A DNA stretch of 64,000 nucleotides from Dictyobacter formicarum (GCF_016587435.1 NZ_BNJJ01000001.1:62001-126000); one strand, 5' to 3'; shown: positions 55,470 to 64,000, counted from the stretch's first letter. Notes: a model not told the origin generated them from the letters alone. Numbers and translations are program-made.

Positions 55470-55488
55470 ATAGTTACTCTCTCTTTCA

Positions 55489-56455
55489 CTAGGCTTCGTA
55501 GTACACCAGGCGCCGACTGGCCTGCAGCAGCGCAATCGTTAATGCCAGGATAATTACAAACAGAATCCATGCCTGGCTGGCAGCATAGCCAAATTTAAAG
55601 TACTGGAAGGCGTTGTTAAATAGATAGAGTACGTAAAACTCGGAGGCAAAGTTGGGTCCGCCCTGTGTGATCACATATCCCTGTACGAAAACCTGGAAGG
55701 CTCCGATGACACCTGTAACCAGGTTCAGAAGGATAGCAGGACTGATCATGGGAATGGTGATGTACCTGAACTTATACCAGCCATTGGAGCCATCGAGGGC
55801 TGCTGCCTCATATAGTTCGGGAGGAATACCCTGTAAGGACGCTAGAAATACGATCATGGGACCGCCTAATCCCCATAGGCTCATGATTACAAAAGAAGGA
55901 ATAACTGTAGCCTCATCCTGGAACCAGAGCAATGATGGCAGGTGAAGGATATTCAATATGTAGTTGGCGATACCGAGATCGGGATTGAAAATCCACTGCC
56001 ATAAGAGGGAGATGGCGACGCCAGCAATGACGGTTGGCATGTAATAGATGGTGCGAAATAAGCCCAGGAAACGGACGCGCTGATTAAGCAGCAGAGCCAG
56101 CAGCAGTGAGCCCACCAGCGCCAGCGGCACCGATAGCACCACATAATATACCGTCACAGCCAGCGATTTCAAGAAAATAGAATCCGCAAATAGGGATGTA
56201 TAATTCTGCAGGCCAATAAAATTTGGGGCGGTAGACGTTCCTGTGTAATCGGTAAAGCTTAAAATAAACGATGCCACCACCGGGCCGCCGGTAAAAAAAA
56301 AGAAAACCAATCACCCATGGTGAGATCAACAGCCAGAAATCCCGAGCTTCCCGAGCCTCTAGCTTACTCTTGTGACTCTGCTGCCTCACCTGCTTCTGGG
56401 CGCTTGTGGCCTGCTTAGAGTTGGTGCCGACAGCCTGTACACCAGATGTACTCAT
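55489..56455 (-). pseudogene. Sugar ABC transporter permease, MalF-like, with a +1 frameshift in an A9/T9 run
   Basis: The gene starts MSTSGVQAVGTNSKQ at 56455 and reaches DFWLLISPWVIGFLFF. Frame is lost in nine T's (A9 at 56293-56301 on the + strand) and resumes as TGGPVVASFILSFTDYTG to the stop at 55489. Removing one base gives a 321-residue six-helix permease with EAA loop YEAAALDGSNGWYKFRYITI. It would be first in the leftward operon with a MalG-like permease and a lipoprotein. Nine-base A/T runs are classic sites of polymerase slippage, so some functional product may still be made; a sequencing error is equally possible. Confidence 0.82.
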
Positions 56456-56997
56456 GCTCAGTCAACCTCCTTTTACGCTGCAAAACAAACTTCAGCCATA
56501 AAAGCTTGAGCCATCAAGAAAGTTAATTTTCTGATGACATGCTAAAAGAGTGGATTGTATGGGCGGATGGGCAAAAAGAAGTGAGAGGTATCAATCTGAT
56601 GGGCAAATGGAGATACTTTTTATGCATTATACACCTACCTTCGTTAATTAGCGCATCTTCAATGACTGGCTAGAAAGGCCACATAAGTTTGTATGAGTAG
56701 GAGAAGCTACCATAAACTTATTTCGCGTGTCCAAACCATGAACACAGCGAAGATATAGTAAAGCATATAAGTAATCATAATGATTTTTCTGTAAAAGTCA
56801 ATGCTATTTTTCTGCAAAAAATCTTATAATTATGTTATAACAAGAATTTTTCAGGACAGAGAAAAATATTTTGAGTAATATAATATGTGTAGAACGTATT
56901 CTGCACCTTAAACAAGCATTCATTGACTTTTTATTTTAGCCATGGTATCAATCTCAATAAGCCAGGTTTTCTGTAATTTTCAGCAGGGAGAAAATAC
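56456..56997. promoter_or_regulatory. Divergent control region of the sugar importer and LacI genes
   Basis: About 540 AT-rich bases hold the promoters of the leftward importer operon and the rightward LacI gene. The pseudo-palindrome TGTAGAACGTATTCTGCA (56888-56905), with AGAA/TTCT half-sites matching on both sides, is a candidate LacI-family operator about 90 bases before the regulator start. No clear -10/-35 pair was fixed. Confidence 0.5.
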
Positions 56998-58056
56998 GTG
57001 ACGCGTTCGGTAACAGTCAAAGACATCGCCCAGATTGCGGAGGTATCGGTCGCAACTGTTTCTAGAGCACTCAACAATCACCAGAGTATAAATGCAGAGG
57101 TCAGGCAGCGTGTATTACAGGTGGCGGCAGAGTTGGGATATTTTAAAACCGCTACCCGTCAATCTTCATCTAAACAAAAAGATCTACAGCTTAAGAAAAT
57201 CTGTTTCCTTTTATGCTATAGCGAATTCAATCAACGCCAGGCCCTTAGCGATCCATTCTGGGCTGGAGTGCTACATGGTGCAGAGACAGAAGCACGCAAA
57301 TCCAATCTCCAGCTTATTTATCAGGCCATCGATTATCAGGCCTCCTCATACAGCTTGCAGGCGCAAATTCATGAACTGGAAGTGGATGGCATTCTATTGG
57401 TTGGTCCTTCTGAGGCAAAGACAATCCAGACCATTCAAGCGGTGAATGTGCCTCTTGTGCTGGTAGATAACCATGTATCAGGATTAACACAAAAAGTTGA
57501 TACAGTGTTATCTGATAACTATGAAGGTGCCAAACAGGCGACACGCTATCTCATTCAGCAGGGTCATCGACACATTGCCTATGTTAATGGGCACAGCACC
57601 ACAGACTTCCCGAGCAATATTATTCACTCTTTTATCTGGCGTCAAAAAGGCTATCAGGATGCATTACTGGAAGCGGGACTACCAATCGATAATCAGATTA
57701 TCTATCAATCATATCAAGATATAACAGCAGTGTGTAAAAATTTCCTTGAGCTGGTGAACCCCCCACGGGCACTGTTCTGTGCCAACGATCCAGTTGCCAG
57801 CCGGGTAATTAAAACTTTGCGTAGCCTGGACTTGCACGCGCCTGCAGATTTCTCTATAGTGGGCTTCGATGATATTGATCTGGCAGAGCATTTAGCACCA
57901 TCACTGACCACCATGCGTGTACATAAAGAGGCTATGGGAGCAGTAGCTGTGCAAACATTGATTGCTCGTGTCAGCAATCCCGAAGCTATTCATATGAATC
58001 ACATCTTGGATGTCCATCTGGTAATCCGAGACTCAGTACAAACGCTGAGATACTAA
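56998..58056 (+). CDS. LacI-family transcriptional regulator
   Basis: 352 residues. The N-terminal helix-turn-helix and hinge read VTVKDIAQIAEVSVATVSRA with LNNHQSINAEVRQRVLQVAA, followed by a periplasmic-binding-protein-like sensor domain. Effector-domain motifs are DGILLVGPSEA, VPLVLVDNHVSG, VDTVLSDNYEGAKQATRYLI, PRALFCANDPVAS and IVGFDDIDLAEHLAPSLTTM. The GTG start is preceded by AGGGAGA. Its position between two sugar ABC systems, divergent from one and directly upstream of the other, indicates local control of one or both by a sugar or sugar phosphate. Confidence 0.93.
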   Translation: MTRSVTVKDIAQIAEVSVATVSRALNNHQSINAEVRQRVLQVAAELGYFKTATRQSSSKQKDLQLKKICFLLCYSEFNQRQALSDPFWAGVLHGAETEARKSNLQLIYQAIDYQASSYSLQAQIHELEVDGILLVGPSEAKTIQTIQAVNVPLVLVDNHVSGLTQKVDTVLSDNYEGAKQATRYLIQQGHRHIAYVNGHSTTDFPSNIIHSFIWRQKGYQDALLEAGLPIDNQIIYQSYQDITAVCKNFLELVNPPRALFCANDPVASRVIKTLRSLDLHAPADFSIVGFDDIDLAEHLAPSLTTMRVHKEAMGAVAVQTLIARVSNPEAIHMNHILDVHLVIRDSVQTLRY

Positions 58057-58165
58057 TAGGTTGTTTCCTTCTATTATAAAGTTTACCAGCAAACTGTAGA
58101 TTCACCAACTAACGAGCATTGCTCAATTTTTTAGCCAGACTCAACAAAGAATAGAGCAAAATTTG

Positions 58166-58214
58166 TTGAGGTTAAATATTCTGTGCAAAAAAGGCCGGAA
58201 AGTTGTAACCTCAA
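58166..58214. promoter_or_regulatory. Separated inverted repeat upstream of the second sugar importer
   Basis: TTGAGGTTA (58166-58174) and TAACCTCAA (58206-58214) are exact inverses 31 bases apart, between the LacI stop and the next start. They could be paired repressor half-sites or the stem of a weak LacI-gene terminator. The evidence is symmetry only. Confidence 0.4.
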
Positions 58215-58305
58215 GCAGATTTTCTGTGTTTTCTTTTGTTAGAGGTAAAAAAATAGAGCCCATTTTTAATCAGGTTTTATTCTATCCAAGGGAGGATTTC
58301 TTATT

Positions 58306-59664
58306 ATGATCCACGAGCAACGCGAAGCTCTTGACGAAATGATCATTAAAATGCGATCTGGCCGTCTGACACGCCGTAGCTTTATGCAGCGAGCGGCTGT
58401 GATTGGCCTGAGTAGCTCAGCCGCAATGTCGCTATTGGAGGCCTGTGGAGGTAGCTCAAATAGCCAGGGTGGCAATGGGGCGGCAACCAACGTCGTCTGG
58501 CAAAGCGATAACGATACCACGAATACCTATCAAGATATCGTCAATACATTTAACAGCACCACCGGTAAACAGAAAGGTATTCACGTTACCTGGCTGAATG
58601 GCCCCACCAATACCCAGGACATGCTGACCAAATACAATAATATGTTCCGTGCACGCAGCAGTACCAACGATGTTATCTCCCTCGATATCGTTTATCCTGC
58701 CCAGTTTGCCCAACAGCAATGGACTGTGCCGATCGATGAAAGCAAATGGCCATCCAGCGAGCGGGCGAAATATCTACAGGGCCCGATCAAAGGCTGTACC
58801 TATAATGGCAAATTGTGGGCCGCTCCTTTCCGTACAGACCTGGGTCTGCTCTATTATCGTAAAGACCTGGTACCAACCCCACCTGCAACCTGGGATGATC
58901 TGACCAATACAGCCAAAAGCGTCGCGCCTTCAAAAGTGAAAGATGGCTACGTCTGGCAGGGTTCACAGTACGAAGGATTGGTTTGTGACTTCGTTGAGGT
59001 ACTCTATGGTTTCGGCGGCTCCGTGCTGGACGCCAATGATGCTACCAAAGTAACCATCAATAGCCCACAGGCCCTGCAGGCTCTGACCTTAATGGTTAGC
59101 TGGATTGGCACCATTTCACCTGCCGCTACCACCACGTATACAGAGGATCTGTCACTGGCCGCCTGGGAGCAGGGAAATGCCGCCTTCATGCGTAACTGGC
59201 CATATGCCTATGTTAAGAGTAATAATCCTCAGGAGTCGAAGATTCCGGGTAAGTTTGATATCTCTTCTCTGCCACATGGTGGTAGCGAATCCGTTGGTCA
59301 CTCCGCCATCGGTGGTTGGAACATGGCTATCAACGCTTATTCACAACATCAAGATGAATCATGGCAATTCATCCATTATGCACTGAGCCCCGAGTCTCAG
59401 AAGAAGGGTGCTATTGGTGCAAGCTACACTGTCACCCTGCAGAGCATCTATGATGACAAGGATGTGCTGGCCAAGCAGCCTTTGTTTGGCAAGTTAAAAC
59501 CCATCCTGCAAAATGCGTTGCCTCGCCCTGTCTCACCAAAATACGTGGATGTTTCGGACGCAATTCAGCGCAATGTTTACAAGGCACTGAAGAAGAATGT
59601 TTCTCCTGCCGATGCCTTGAAGCAGCTTGAGTCTGACCTGAAGACTGTGGTGTCATCCAAGTAG
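58306..59664 (+). CDS. Sugar ABC transporter substrate-binding lipoprotein with a Tat signal
   Basis: A 452-residue solute-binding protein. The N-terminus carries a twin-arginine motif (LTRRSFMQRAAVIGLSSSAA) and a lipobox LEAC (Cys about 46), implying folded export and lipid anchoring. The mature protein resembles trehalose/maltose-type binders: NVVWQSDNDTTNTYQDIVNT, DVISLDIVYPAQFAQQQWTV, FRTDLGLLYYRKDLVP and SAIGGWNMAINAYSQHQDES. AGGGAGGA lies nine bases before the ATG. It heads a rightward operon with two permeases. A hairpin after the stop (59680-59711) may protect its mRNA. The ATPase is not local. Confidence 0.92.
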   Translation: MIHEQREALDEMIIKMRSGRLTRRSFMQRAAVIGLSSSAAMSLLEACGGSSNSQGGNGAATNVVWQSDNDTTNTYQDIVNTFNSTTGKQKGIHVTWLNGPTNTQDMLTKYNNMFRARSSTNDVISLDIVYPAQFAQQQWTVPIDESKWPSSERAKYLQGPIKGCTYNGKLWAAPFRTDLGLLYYRKDLVPTPPATWDDLTNTAKSVAPSKVKDGYVWQGSQYEGLVCDFVEVLYGFGGSVLDANDATKVTINSPQALQALTLMVSWIGTISPAATTTYTEDLSLAAWEQGNAAFMRNWPYAYVKSNNPQESKIPGKFDISSLPHGGSESVGHSAIGGWNMAINAYSQHQDESWQFIHYALSPESQKKGAIGASYTVTLQSIYDDKDVLAKQPLFGKLKPILQNALPRPVSPKYVDVSDAIQRNVYKALKKNVSPADALKQLESDLKTVVSSK

Positions 59665-59679
59665 CTTTTTTGACACTGG

Positions 59680-59711
59680 CAATGAAGCTTGAGCCTGCTC
59701 AGGCTTCATTG
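59680..59711 (+). terminator. Intra-operon hairpin after the binding-protein gene
   Basis: CAATGAAGC (59680-59688) pairs with GCTTCATTG (59703-59711), and an inner TGAGC/GCTCA pair makes a nearly continuous stem of about 15 bp. It has no T tract. Hairpins at this place in sugar ABC operons commonly stabilise the binding-protein message or cut read-through. Confidence 0.6.
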
Positions 59712-59824
59712 TCGGTTCATAAACTGAACTGGCCTCTAATCACTGAATCAAAGATATCGGGCATATGCAACTAATGATGTTTTACGGCCTCTATTATCTT
59801 TTTTGAAGTAAAGCGAAAGAGAAC

Positions 59825-60751
59825 ATGACAACACAAACAGCTGAAGTAAGCACCAAGAAACCAGCAAAACGAGGACGTAACAAAGACGGCAGTGGAATTA
59901 TGCCATATATACTGGTATTTCCAACTATTCTGCTTATCCTCGTAATTGCTGTTTATCCGATGCTAGATTCATTGCGCATCAGCATTCTGGATAATCCTTT
60001 TATTCCCTCACCCAATGTGGTTGGACTGGGAAACTATACGAGAGTTTTGTCTGATCCAGAGTTCCGGACTTCGATTCTTAATACGGTTGTCTTTACCGTC
60101 ATCAGTGTGGCACTCGAAACTGTTTTTGGATTGGGTATTGCTCTGCTAATCAATAAAACCTTTCCAGGTCGTGGCCTGGTGCGTGCCGCTATTCTGGTCC
60201 CCTGGGCTTTTCCAACCGTCGTTTCCGCTCAGATGTGGTTCCTGATGTACAATGACCAGACAGGTATCATTACCTTTATCCTGCAAGGAATGCACCTACT
60301 TAAACCAGGTGATACTTTGATTGGCAGTCCTGCAGGGGTCATTATCGCGGCTCTGATTACCGACATATGGAAAACTACGCCATTTATGGCGCTGCTCATT
60401 CTGGCTGGCTTGCAGGTAATTCCAACGGAACTCTATGAGGCCTCGAGTGTGGATGGTAGTACGCGCTGGCAATCCTTCTGGCGTATCACATTGCCACTGC
60501 TGCGCGGTCCCTTGATCATCGCGTTGATGTTCCGTACCCTGGATGCTTTCCGTGTCTTCGATCTGTTCTATGTGTTTGGCAAGCGCTCGGTGCAATCAAT
60601 GTCGACCTATGCCAACTACTTTATGTTTGGCGGAACAGCCAGCGATTTCACGCCTGGCGTTGCGGCCGCGTTCATTGTCTTTCTCTGCGGTATTGTGATC
60701 AGCATCATTTATGTTTCGCTGATGGGCGGTACCTTAAAACAAGTGGATTAG
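59825..60751 (+). CDS. Sugar ABC transporter permease, MalF-like
   Basis: A 308-residue inner-membrane permease. A basic N-terminal tail (KKPAKRGRNKDGSG) is followed by six helices starting IMPYILVFPTILLILVIAVY. PFIPSPNVVGLGNYTRVLSD is the usual first periplasmic loop. The ATPase-contacting EAA loop reads YEASSVDGSTRWQSFWRITL. It is the second gene of the operon headed by the Tat lipoprotein and lies 48 bases before its MalG-like partner. Together they form the channel for a disaccharide or oligosaccharide, probably energised by a shared MsiK-type ATPase encoded elsewhere. Confidence 0.93.
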   Translation: MTTQTAEVSTKKPAKRGRNKDGSGIMPYILVFPTILLILVIAVYPMLDSLRISILDNPFIPSPNVVGLGNYTRVLSDPEFRTSILNTVVFTVISVALETVFGLGIALLINKTFPGRGLVRAAILVPWAFPTVVSAQMWFLMYNDQTGIITFILQGMHLLKPGDTLIGSPAGVIIAALITDIWKTTPFMALLILAGLQVIPTELYEASSVDGSTRWQSFWRITLPLLRGPLIIALMFRTLDAFRVFDLFYVFGKRSVQSMSTYANYFMFGGTASDFTPGVAAAFIVFLCGIVISIIYVSLMGGTLKQVD

Positions 60752-60799
60752 GAAACTCTGCTTGAGAGCAGCAAGAAATATACGAGAAGGAGAAAGATT

Positions 60800-61705
60800 A
60801 TGGCAGTAGCCGAACAGGTAGGCTCAAAAGAACATGTACAACAGGCGCATGCCCGCATAGCTGCCAAGAAACGTATGGAGACAGTGGGCAAAGTGGTGCG
60901 CTATGTTGCGGTGGTAATTATTGTTTTTATCTCGCTGGCCCCACTTTATTGGACCTTTGCGACGTCAGTGAAAAATGGTATCGAGATTAACCAGTCCCCG
61001 CCAACCATTTTTCCGCATCAGTTTGATTTCAATAACTATGTCCAGGTGTTGACCAATTCGACCTTTTTCTTGCCAACGCTGCGGAATAGCACTATTATCG
61101 CTACAATTACGACATTGCTGGCGCTAGTGTTTGGTATTCTCTGCGCGTATGCACTGGGCCGTATGAAGTTTCGTGGCAAGCCATTCGTGCTGGCAACAGT
61201 GCTGTCTGTGCAGATGTTTCCATTCATCGCATTGATTGGACCACTGTTTGTCTTGTTTACGGGTCCACTCTACCTGTATAACACCTACTGGGCTTTGATT
61301 ATCGCGGACCTGGTGCTGAATATTCCTCTGGTAGTCTGGTTCCTGACATCGTTTTTCCGTGATCTGCCACCAGACCTGGAAGAGGCGGCGCGTATCGATG
61401 GAGCTTCACGCTTAAAGGCTCTCTGGTACGTTATTATGCCTCTTACCGCGCCGGGCATTTTTTCATCGGCGATTCTCTCGTTTATTGCGGTCTGGAATGA
61501 CTTTCTGTTTGGTCTAAACCTGACCAGCGATGAGAGTGCACAGCCGGTTACAGTGGGTATTACACGCTTCAATTCGGAGCACGTAGTGGCATATGGACAG
61601 TTGGCTGCCGCAGCCATTATTGTAACCATCCCTCTGGTTATTATTGTTCTCTTCCTGCAACGCCGCATCGTCTCTGGCCTCACAGCTGGTGCCGTCAAAG
61701 GTTAA
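60800..61705 (+). CDS. Sugar ABC transporter permease, MalG-like
   Basis: A 301-residue inner-membrane permease with six helices. The first, VVRYVAVVIIVFISLAPLYW, is followed by TSVKNGIEINQSPPTIFPHQ. The EAA loop reads EEAARIDGASRLKALWYVIM. GAAGGAG precedes the ATG. It is the last gene of the Tat-lipoprotein importer operon and is closed by a strong intrinsic terminator at 61710-61751. Confidence 0.93.
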   Translation: MAVAEQVGSKEHVQQAHARIAAKKRMETVGKVVRYVAVVIIVFISLAPLYWTFATSVKNGIEINQSPPTIFPHQFDFNNYVQVLTNSTFFLPTLRNSTIIATITTLLALVFGILCAYALGRMKFRGKPFVLATVLSVQMFPFIALIGPLFVLFTGPLYLYNTYWALIIADLVLNIPLVVWFLTSFFRDLPPDLEEAARIDGASRLKALWYVIMPLTAPGIFSSAILSFIAVWNDFLFGLNLTSDESAQPVTVGITRFNSEHVVAYGQLAAAAIIVTIPLVIIVLFLQRRIVSGLTAGAVKG

Positions 61706-61709
61706 AGGT

Positions 61710-61751
61710 TTGTTGTCAGGCGCTTGCGAGCGCCTGACAACAATTTTTTTT
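61710..61751 (+). terminator. Strong intrinsic terminator of the second sugar importer operon
   Basis: A perfect 15-bp stem (61710-61724 with 61729-61743, core GTCAGGCGCT), loop TGCG and eight T's (61744-61751) follow the permease stop by a few bases. Confidence 0.95.
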
Positions 61752-61857
61752 GCCGCCCCTGCACCCTCGTCATGTCCCCGACATGCTCGCCCGGTCCCCC
61801 AATAGGTGCGGGGCTTGCCCCCGCTTTCGCCTTCCCGCTCGACAAAGCCTCTGAATT
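61752..61857. other. GC-rich intergenic segment with small hairpins
   Basis: About 100 bases of markedly higher GC than their surroundings, containing CATGTCCCCGACATG and GCGGGGCTTGCCCCCGC, two compact hairpins. No frame or family is recognised. It lies between the terminator and the PTS promoter. Confidence 0.4.
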
Positions 61858-61901
61858 AGTGGTCTAGACATCTTGACATTTATAAGGGAAGACTTTATAG
61901 T
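61858..61901 (+). promoter_or_regulatory. PTS promoter with overlapping DasR/NagR-like operator
   Basis: TTGACA (61873-61878), a 17-base spacer and TATAGT (61896-61901) form a near-consensus sigma-70 promoter. AGTGGTCTAGACATCT (61858-61873), directly over and before the -35 box, resembles the GntR/HutC-type dre site TGGTCTAGACCA recognised by DasR/NagR (YvoA), the GlcNAc-phosphate regulators. Its right half is imperfect. The leader to the PTS gene is about 335 bases. Confidence 0.7.
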
Positions 61902-62243
61902 ATCTGCATGAGCTATACGTGACTTGCCTATGGTAGGCTCGTACGTTAGTGAAACCTTTCAATTTGTTGTTTTCTCGTTATACTCCATCTCATACTATGC
62001 ATGATGCTGTCATGTTATGTCAACCATAGGTTCTGACGAAATTTCGTAGTTGCATTCATGTTGCTTGTTTCGGAAAAACAAAGAGCGAAAGGTGTTTCCT
62101 CCAAAAATCTCTCCTCTTTGACTTCCGATACACTTGTTCTCGCAGCGTACAGTTAGAGTAGATTGCATTGACGCTTACCGAAATAACTGCGCACATTTTC
62201 AGAGGGCGGCTTTTAGTAGTCCTTTAGTAGAGGAGAACTTGCG
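61902..62243 (+). other. Long untranslated leader of the PTS gene
   Basis: About 340 bases between the predicted promoter and ATG 62244 contain no gene. An imperfect stem around ACTTGCCTATGGTAGGCTC (near 61921) is present. No known riboswitch or antitermination motif was recognised, though the length would allow one. GAGGAG precedes the start codon. Confidence 0.4.
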
Positions 62244-63803
62244 ATGAGTTCAGTTACCAGATCATCGACTAGCACCGGTGATCGCATCCTTGGAGCACTT
62301 CAGAGCGTCGGTCGTTCACTCATGCTTCCAATTGCGGTCCTACCAGCAGCGGCGCTGCTGCTACGCCTGGGGCAGGCTGATCTGCTAGGCAGTATCCACT
62401 GGGGCGTTATTCACCTGGATTGGATAGCGAAAGCTGGGGATGCCATTTTCTCTAACCTGCCTCTTATTTTTGCTATTGGTATCGCGATTGGCCTTTCTGG
62501 TGGAGAAGGATCAGCGGCGCTGGCGGCGGTGGTTGGCTTTCTGGTGTTTACGGCGGTGTTCAATAATATTATTCCTCAAGTTAAAGCTGCCGATGGCACC
62601 TTATCACCAGATCCCAATATCTCAATGGGGGTGCTTTCTGGTATTTTGATCGGTATAGTTTCTGCGAGCTTATACAAAAAATTCCATGATCTTCGCTTGC
62701 CCGATTACCTGGGCTTTTTCGGTGGCCGCCGCTTCGTCCCCATTGTGACTGCGTTCGTGGCCCTTCTCCTTGGCTTGATTTTCGGCATTATCTGGCCTCC
62801 CATCAATAGCGGTATTAATGCATTTGGTACTGGTATCGTTTCGCTGGGTGCGGTTGGTGCCGGCATCTACGGCTTCTTGAACCGCTTGCTGATCCCTACT
62901 GGTCTGCATCACGTATTGAACTCTTACTTCTGGTTCCAACTCGGCAGCTTTAAGGGTCCAGATGGCACCATTGTACATGGTGACCTCAACCGTTACTTCG
63001 CCGGTGATACCTCGGCAGGATACTATATGGCAGGCTTCTTCCCGATGATGATGTTTGGTCTACCTGCCGCGTGTATAGCCATGATCCGCCACGCCAAATA
63101 CCCCAAAGTAGCCGCTGGTATCCTTGTCTCAGCTGCGGTTGCGTCGCTTGTGACCGGCATTACCGAGCCTATCGAGTTTGCCTTTTTGTTTGTTGCTCCC
63201 CTACTCTTCGTTGTGCATGCTATCCTGACCGGTACCGCGCTGGCCGTCTGCTACCTGCTGCAAATTAAGATTGGCTTTGGTTTCTCAGCTGGCTTGATCG
63301 ACTTCTTGATAAACTTCAATAAGTCGAACACCACTAACCCATGGCTACTATTGCTGGTCGGGGTGGTTTACGGTGTCATCTACTACTTTGTCTTTAGCTT
63401 CTTTATCGTTCGCTTCAATCTGGGTACACCGGGACGTGGTGAGGAGTCGACTGGCCTGGCTCCCGACTGGATCTTGCCCGAGTCACAACGTAAACCTGTG
63501 GCCAGGAAGGATGCAACTTCTGTAGCGACCGAGGAACCTGAGGATAAAGAGACGACGCTGGCTCGTGAAGTTTTGAGCGCGCTGGGCGGTAAAGAAAACA
63601 TCGAGAGCCTGGAAGGTTGTATCACACGTCTGCGCATCTTCGTGAACCAATCAGATAAGATCGATGAGCCACGCCTGAAAAGTCTGGGAGCTTCTGGTGT
63701 GATCAAAAAAGGTAAAATCGTGCAGGTAGTGATGGGCACGCAGTCTGATCGCATTGCCAGCCGCATCAATCGCTTGCGCAAAGAGGACAACATCGGCGTA
63801 TAG
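62244..63803 (+). CDS. nagE: PTS EIICB transporter, N-acetylglucosamine/glucose type
   Basis: This 519-residue transporter imports and phosphorylates a hexose or amino sugar. The EIIC part (about 10-400) opens LGALQSVGRSLMLPIAVLPA, with IPTGLHHVLNSYFWFQLGSF and GITEPIEFAFLFVAPLLFVV as family hallmarks. The EIIB domain (about 435-515) carries the phosphorylated Cys459 in EGCITRLRIFV, then SLGASGVIKKGKIVQVVMGT. The next gene begins EIIA, so the NagE-type IIA is split off. A DasR/NagR-like operator at the promoter supports N-acetylglucosamine; glucose or maltose-type EIICB proteins are the alternative. HPr and EI genes are not in the window. Confidence 0.9.
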   Translation: MSSVTRSSTSTGDRILGALQSVGRSLMLPIAVLPAAALLLRLGQADLLGSIHWGVIHLDWIAKAGDAIFSNLPLIFAIGIAIGLSGGEGSAALAAVVGFLVFTAVFNNIIPQVKAADGTLSPDPNISMGVLSGILIGIVSASLYKKFHDLRLPDYLGFFGGRRFVPIVTAFVALLLGLIFGIIWPPINSGINAFGTGIVSLGAVGAGIYGFLNRLLIPTGLHHVLNSYFWFQLGSFKGPDGTIVHGDLNRYFAGDTSAGYYMAGFFPMMMFGLPAACIAMIRHAKYPKVAAGILVSAAVASLVTGITEPIEFAFLFVAPLLFVVHAILTGTALAVCYLLQIKIGFGFSAGLIDFLINFNKSNTTNPWLLLLVGVVYGVIYYFVFSFFIVRFNLGTPGRGEESTGLAPDWILPESQRKPVARKDATSVATEEPEDKETTLAREVLSALGGKENIESLEGCITRLRIFVNQSDKIDEPRLKSLGASGVIKKGKIVQVVMGTQSDRIASRINRLRKEDNIGV

Positions 63804-63829
63804 TGCTAGTTAGGAAGTATAGATTGACT

Positions 63830-64000
63830 ATGACAAAGATTAACGTGCTCGCGCCCATCGATGGGAACGTGGTCGAACTTGAGAAAGTCCCTGACGAGGT
63901 GTTCGCGCAGAAAATGGCAGGCGACGGCGTGGCTATTGATCCATCGGGAGCGATAGCTGTTGCTCCGATCAGTGGAGAACTGGTCAAGTTGTTTCCTGGC
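63830..64000 (+). CDS. PTS EIIA, glucose type, N-terminal part (runs off the window)
   Basis: The first 57 codons of a crr-like EIIA component: INVLAPIDGNVVELEKVPDE and FAQKMAGDGVAIDPSGAIAV, then APISGELVKLFPG. This is the standard opening of the EIIA-Glc fold. The phosphorylated His lies beyond the window. It starts 26 bases after the EIICB stop, so it receives phosphate from HPr and passes it to EIICB in the same operon. AGGAAG lies upstream of ATG 63830. Confidence 0.93.
   Translation, partial: MTKINVLAPIDGNVVELEKVPDEVFAQKMAGDGVAIDPSGAIAVAPISGELVKLFPG

Overview
The window reads as a piece of chromosome from a spore-forming, single-membrane Chloroflexota of the class Ktedonobacteria (Ktedonobacter/Dictyobacter-like). 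This is an inference from gene style, not from a marker gene. The hints are two very large BTAD-type AAA+/TPR regulators that share a CxxxxCxxC N-terminal module, exporters of the C39-peptidase (NHLP) type with unusually short HlyD partners, Gram-positive-like sugar ABC systems without a local ATPase, and moderate GC with many AT-rich intergenic stretches. There is no rRNA, CRISPR array or recognisable insertion sequence. One tRNA (Asn-GTT) is present.

Layout. 1-8.8 kb: the start of an EamA-like transporter, a small membrane protein, a PP2C phosphatase, a large regulator broken by a single-base frameshift, a YjbQ protein and a WYL regulator. 8.9-13.1 kb: an M20 deacylase, tRNA-Asn and a type I pullulanase. 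13.2-21.6 kb: a RiPP locus. A C39 peptidase/ABC exporter and its short HlyD partner run leftward. Three precursor genes (one Gly/Tyr-rich peptide without Ser/Thr in its core, and two tandemly duplicated Cys/Ser/Thr-rich mersacidin-leader peptides) and a LanM synthetase run rightward. 21.8-25.5 kb: two glycosyltransferases and a CPBP membrane protease. 25.7-29.4 kb: a frameshifted nucleotidyltransferase, a histidine kinase fused by deletion to a membrane-protein fragment, an intact NarL-type response regulator, a phosphoglycerate-mutase-like phosphatase and a 54-residue membrane peptide. 29.8-33.9 kb: the second, intact large regulator, whose TPR half has a sharply lower GC content. 34.5-40 kb: a thioesterase-fold protein, a catalytically dead M48-like membrane protein, an APH-like kinase, a HAD hydrolase and a proline-rich membrane protein. 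40.4-46.1 kb: an exopolysaccharide group (O-antigen-ligase-like polymerase, glycosyltransferase, and a Wzz/BY-kinase/alpha-beta-hydrolase fusion). 46.7-52.9 kb: an amidohydrolase, a class II aldolase, a second C39 exporter pair and a DUF2795 protein. 53.1-64 kb: two sugar ABC importers on either side of a LacI regulator (one has a frameshifted permease), then a GlcNAc/glucose-type PTS EIICB and the beginning of EIIA behind a strong promoter that overlaps a DasR/NagR-type operator.

The most interesting non-coding signal is a dispersed element found at about 13.1, 21.65, 34.25, 43.2 and 53.0 kb. Each copy pairs a long stem-loop (26-29 bp perfect arms and a 3-nt loop in the best copies) with a nearby GC-rich box that starts AGCTC in one orientation. 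The stem-loops begin with T and end with A, the reverse of intrinsic terminators, and their arms look related although they differ in sequence. Three genes have single-base frameshifts at or near homopolymer runs (C5, T4/C4, A9). They may be real decay, slippage-rescued genes or assembly errors.
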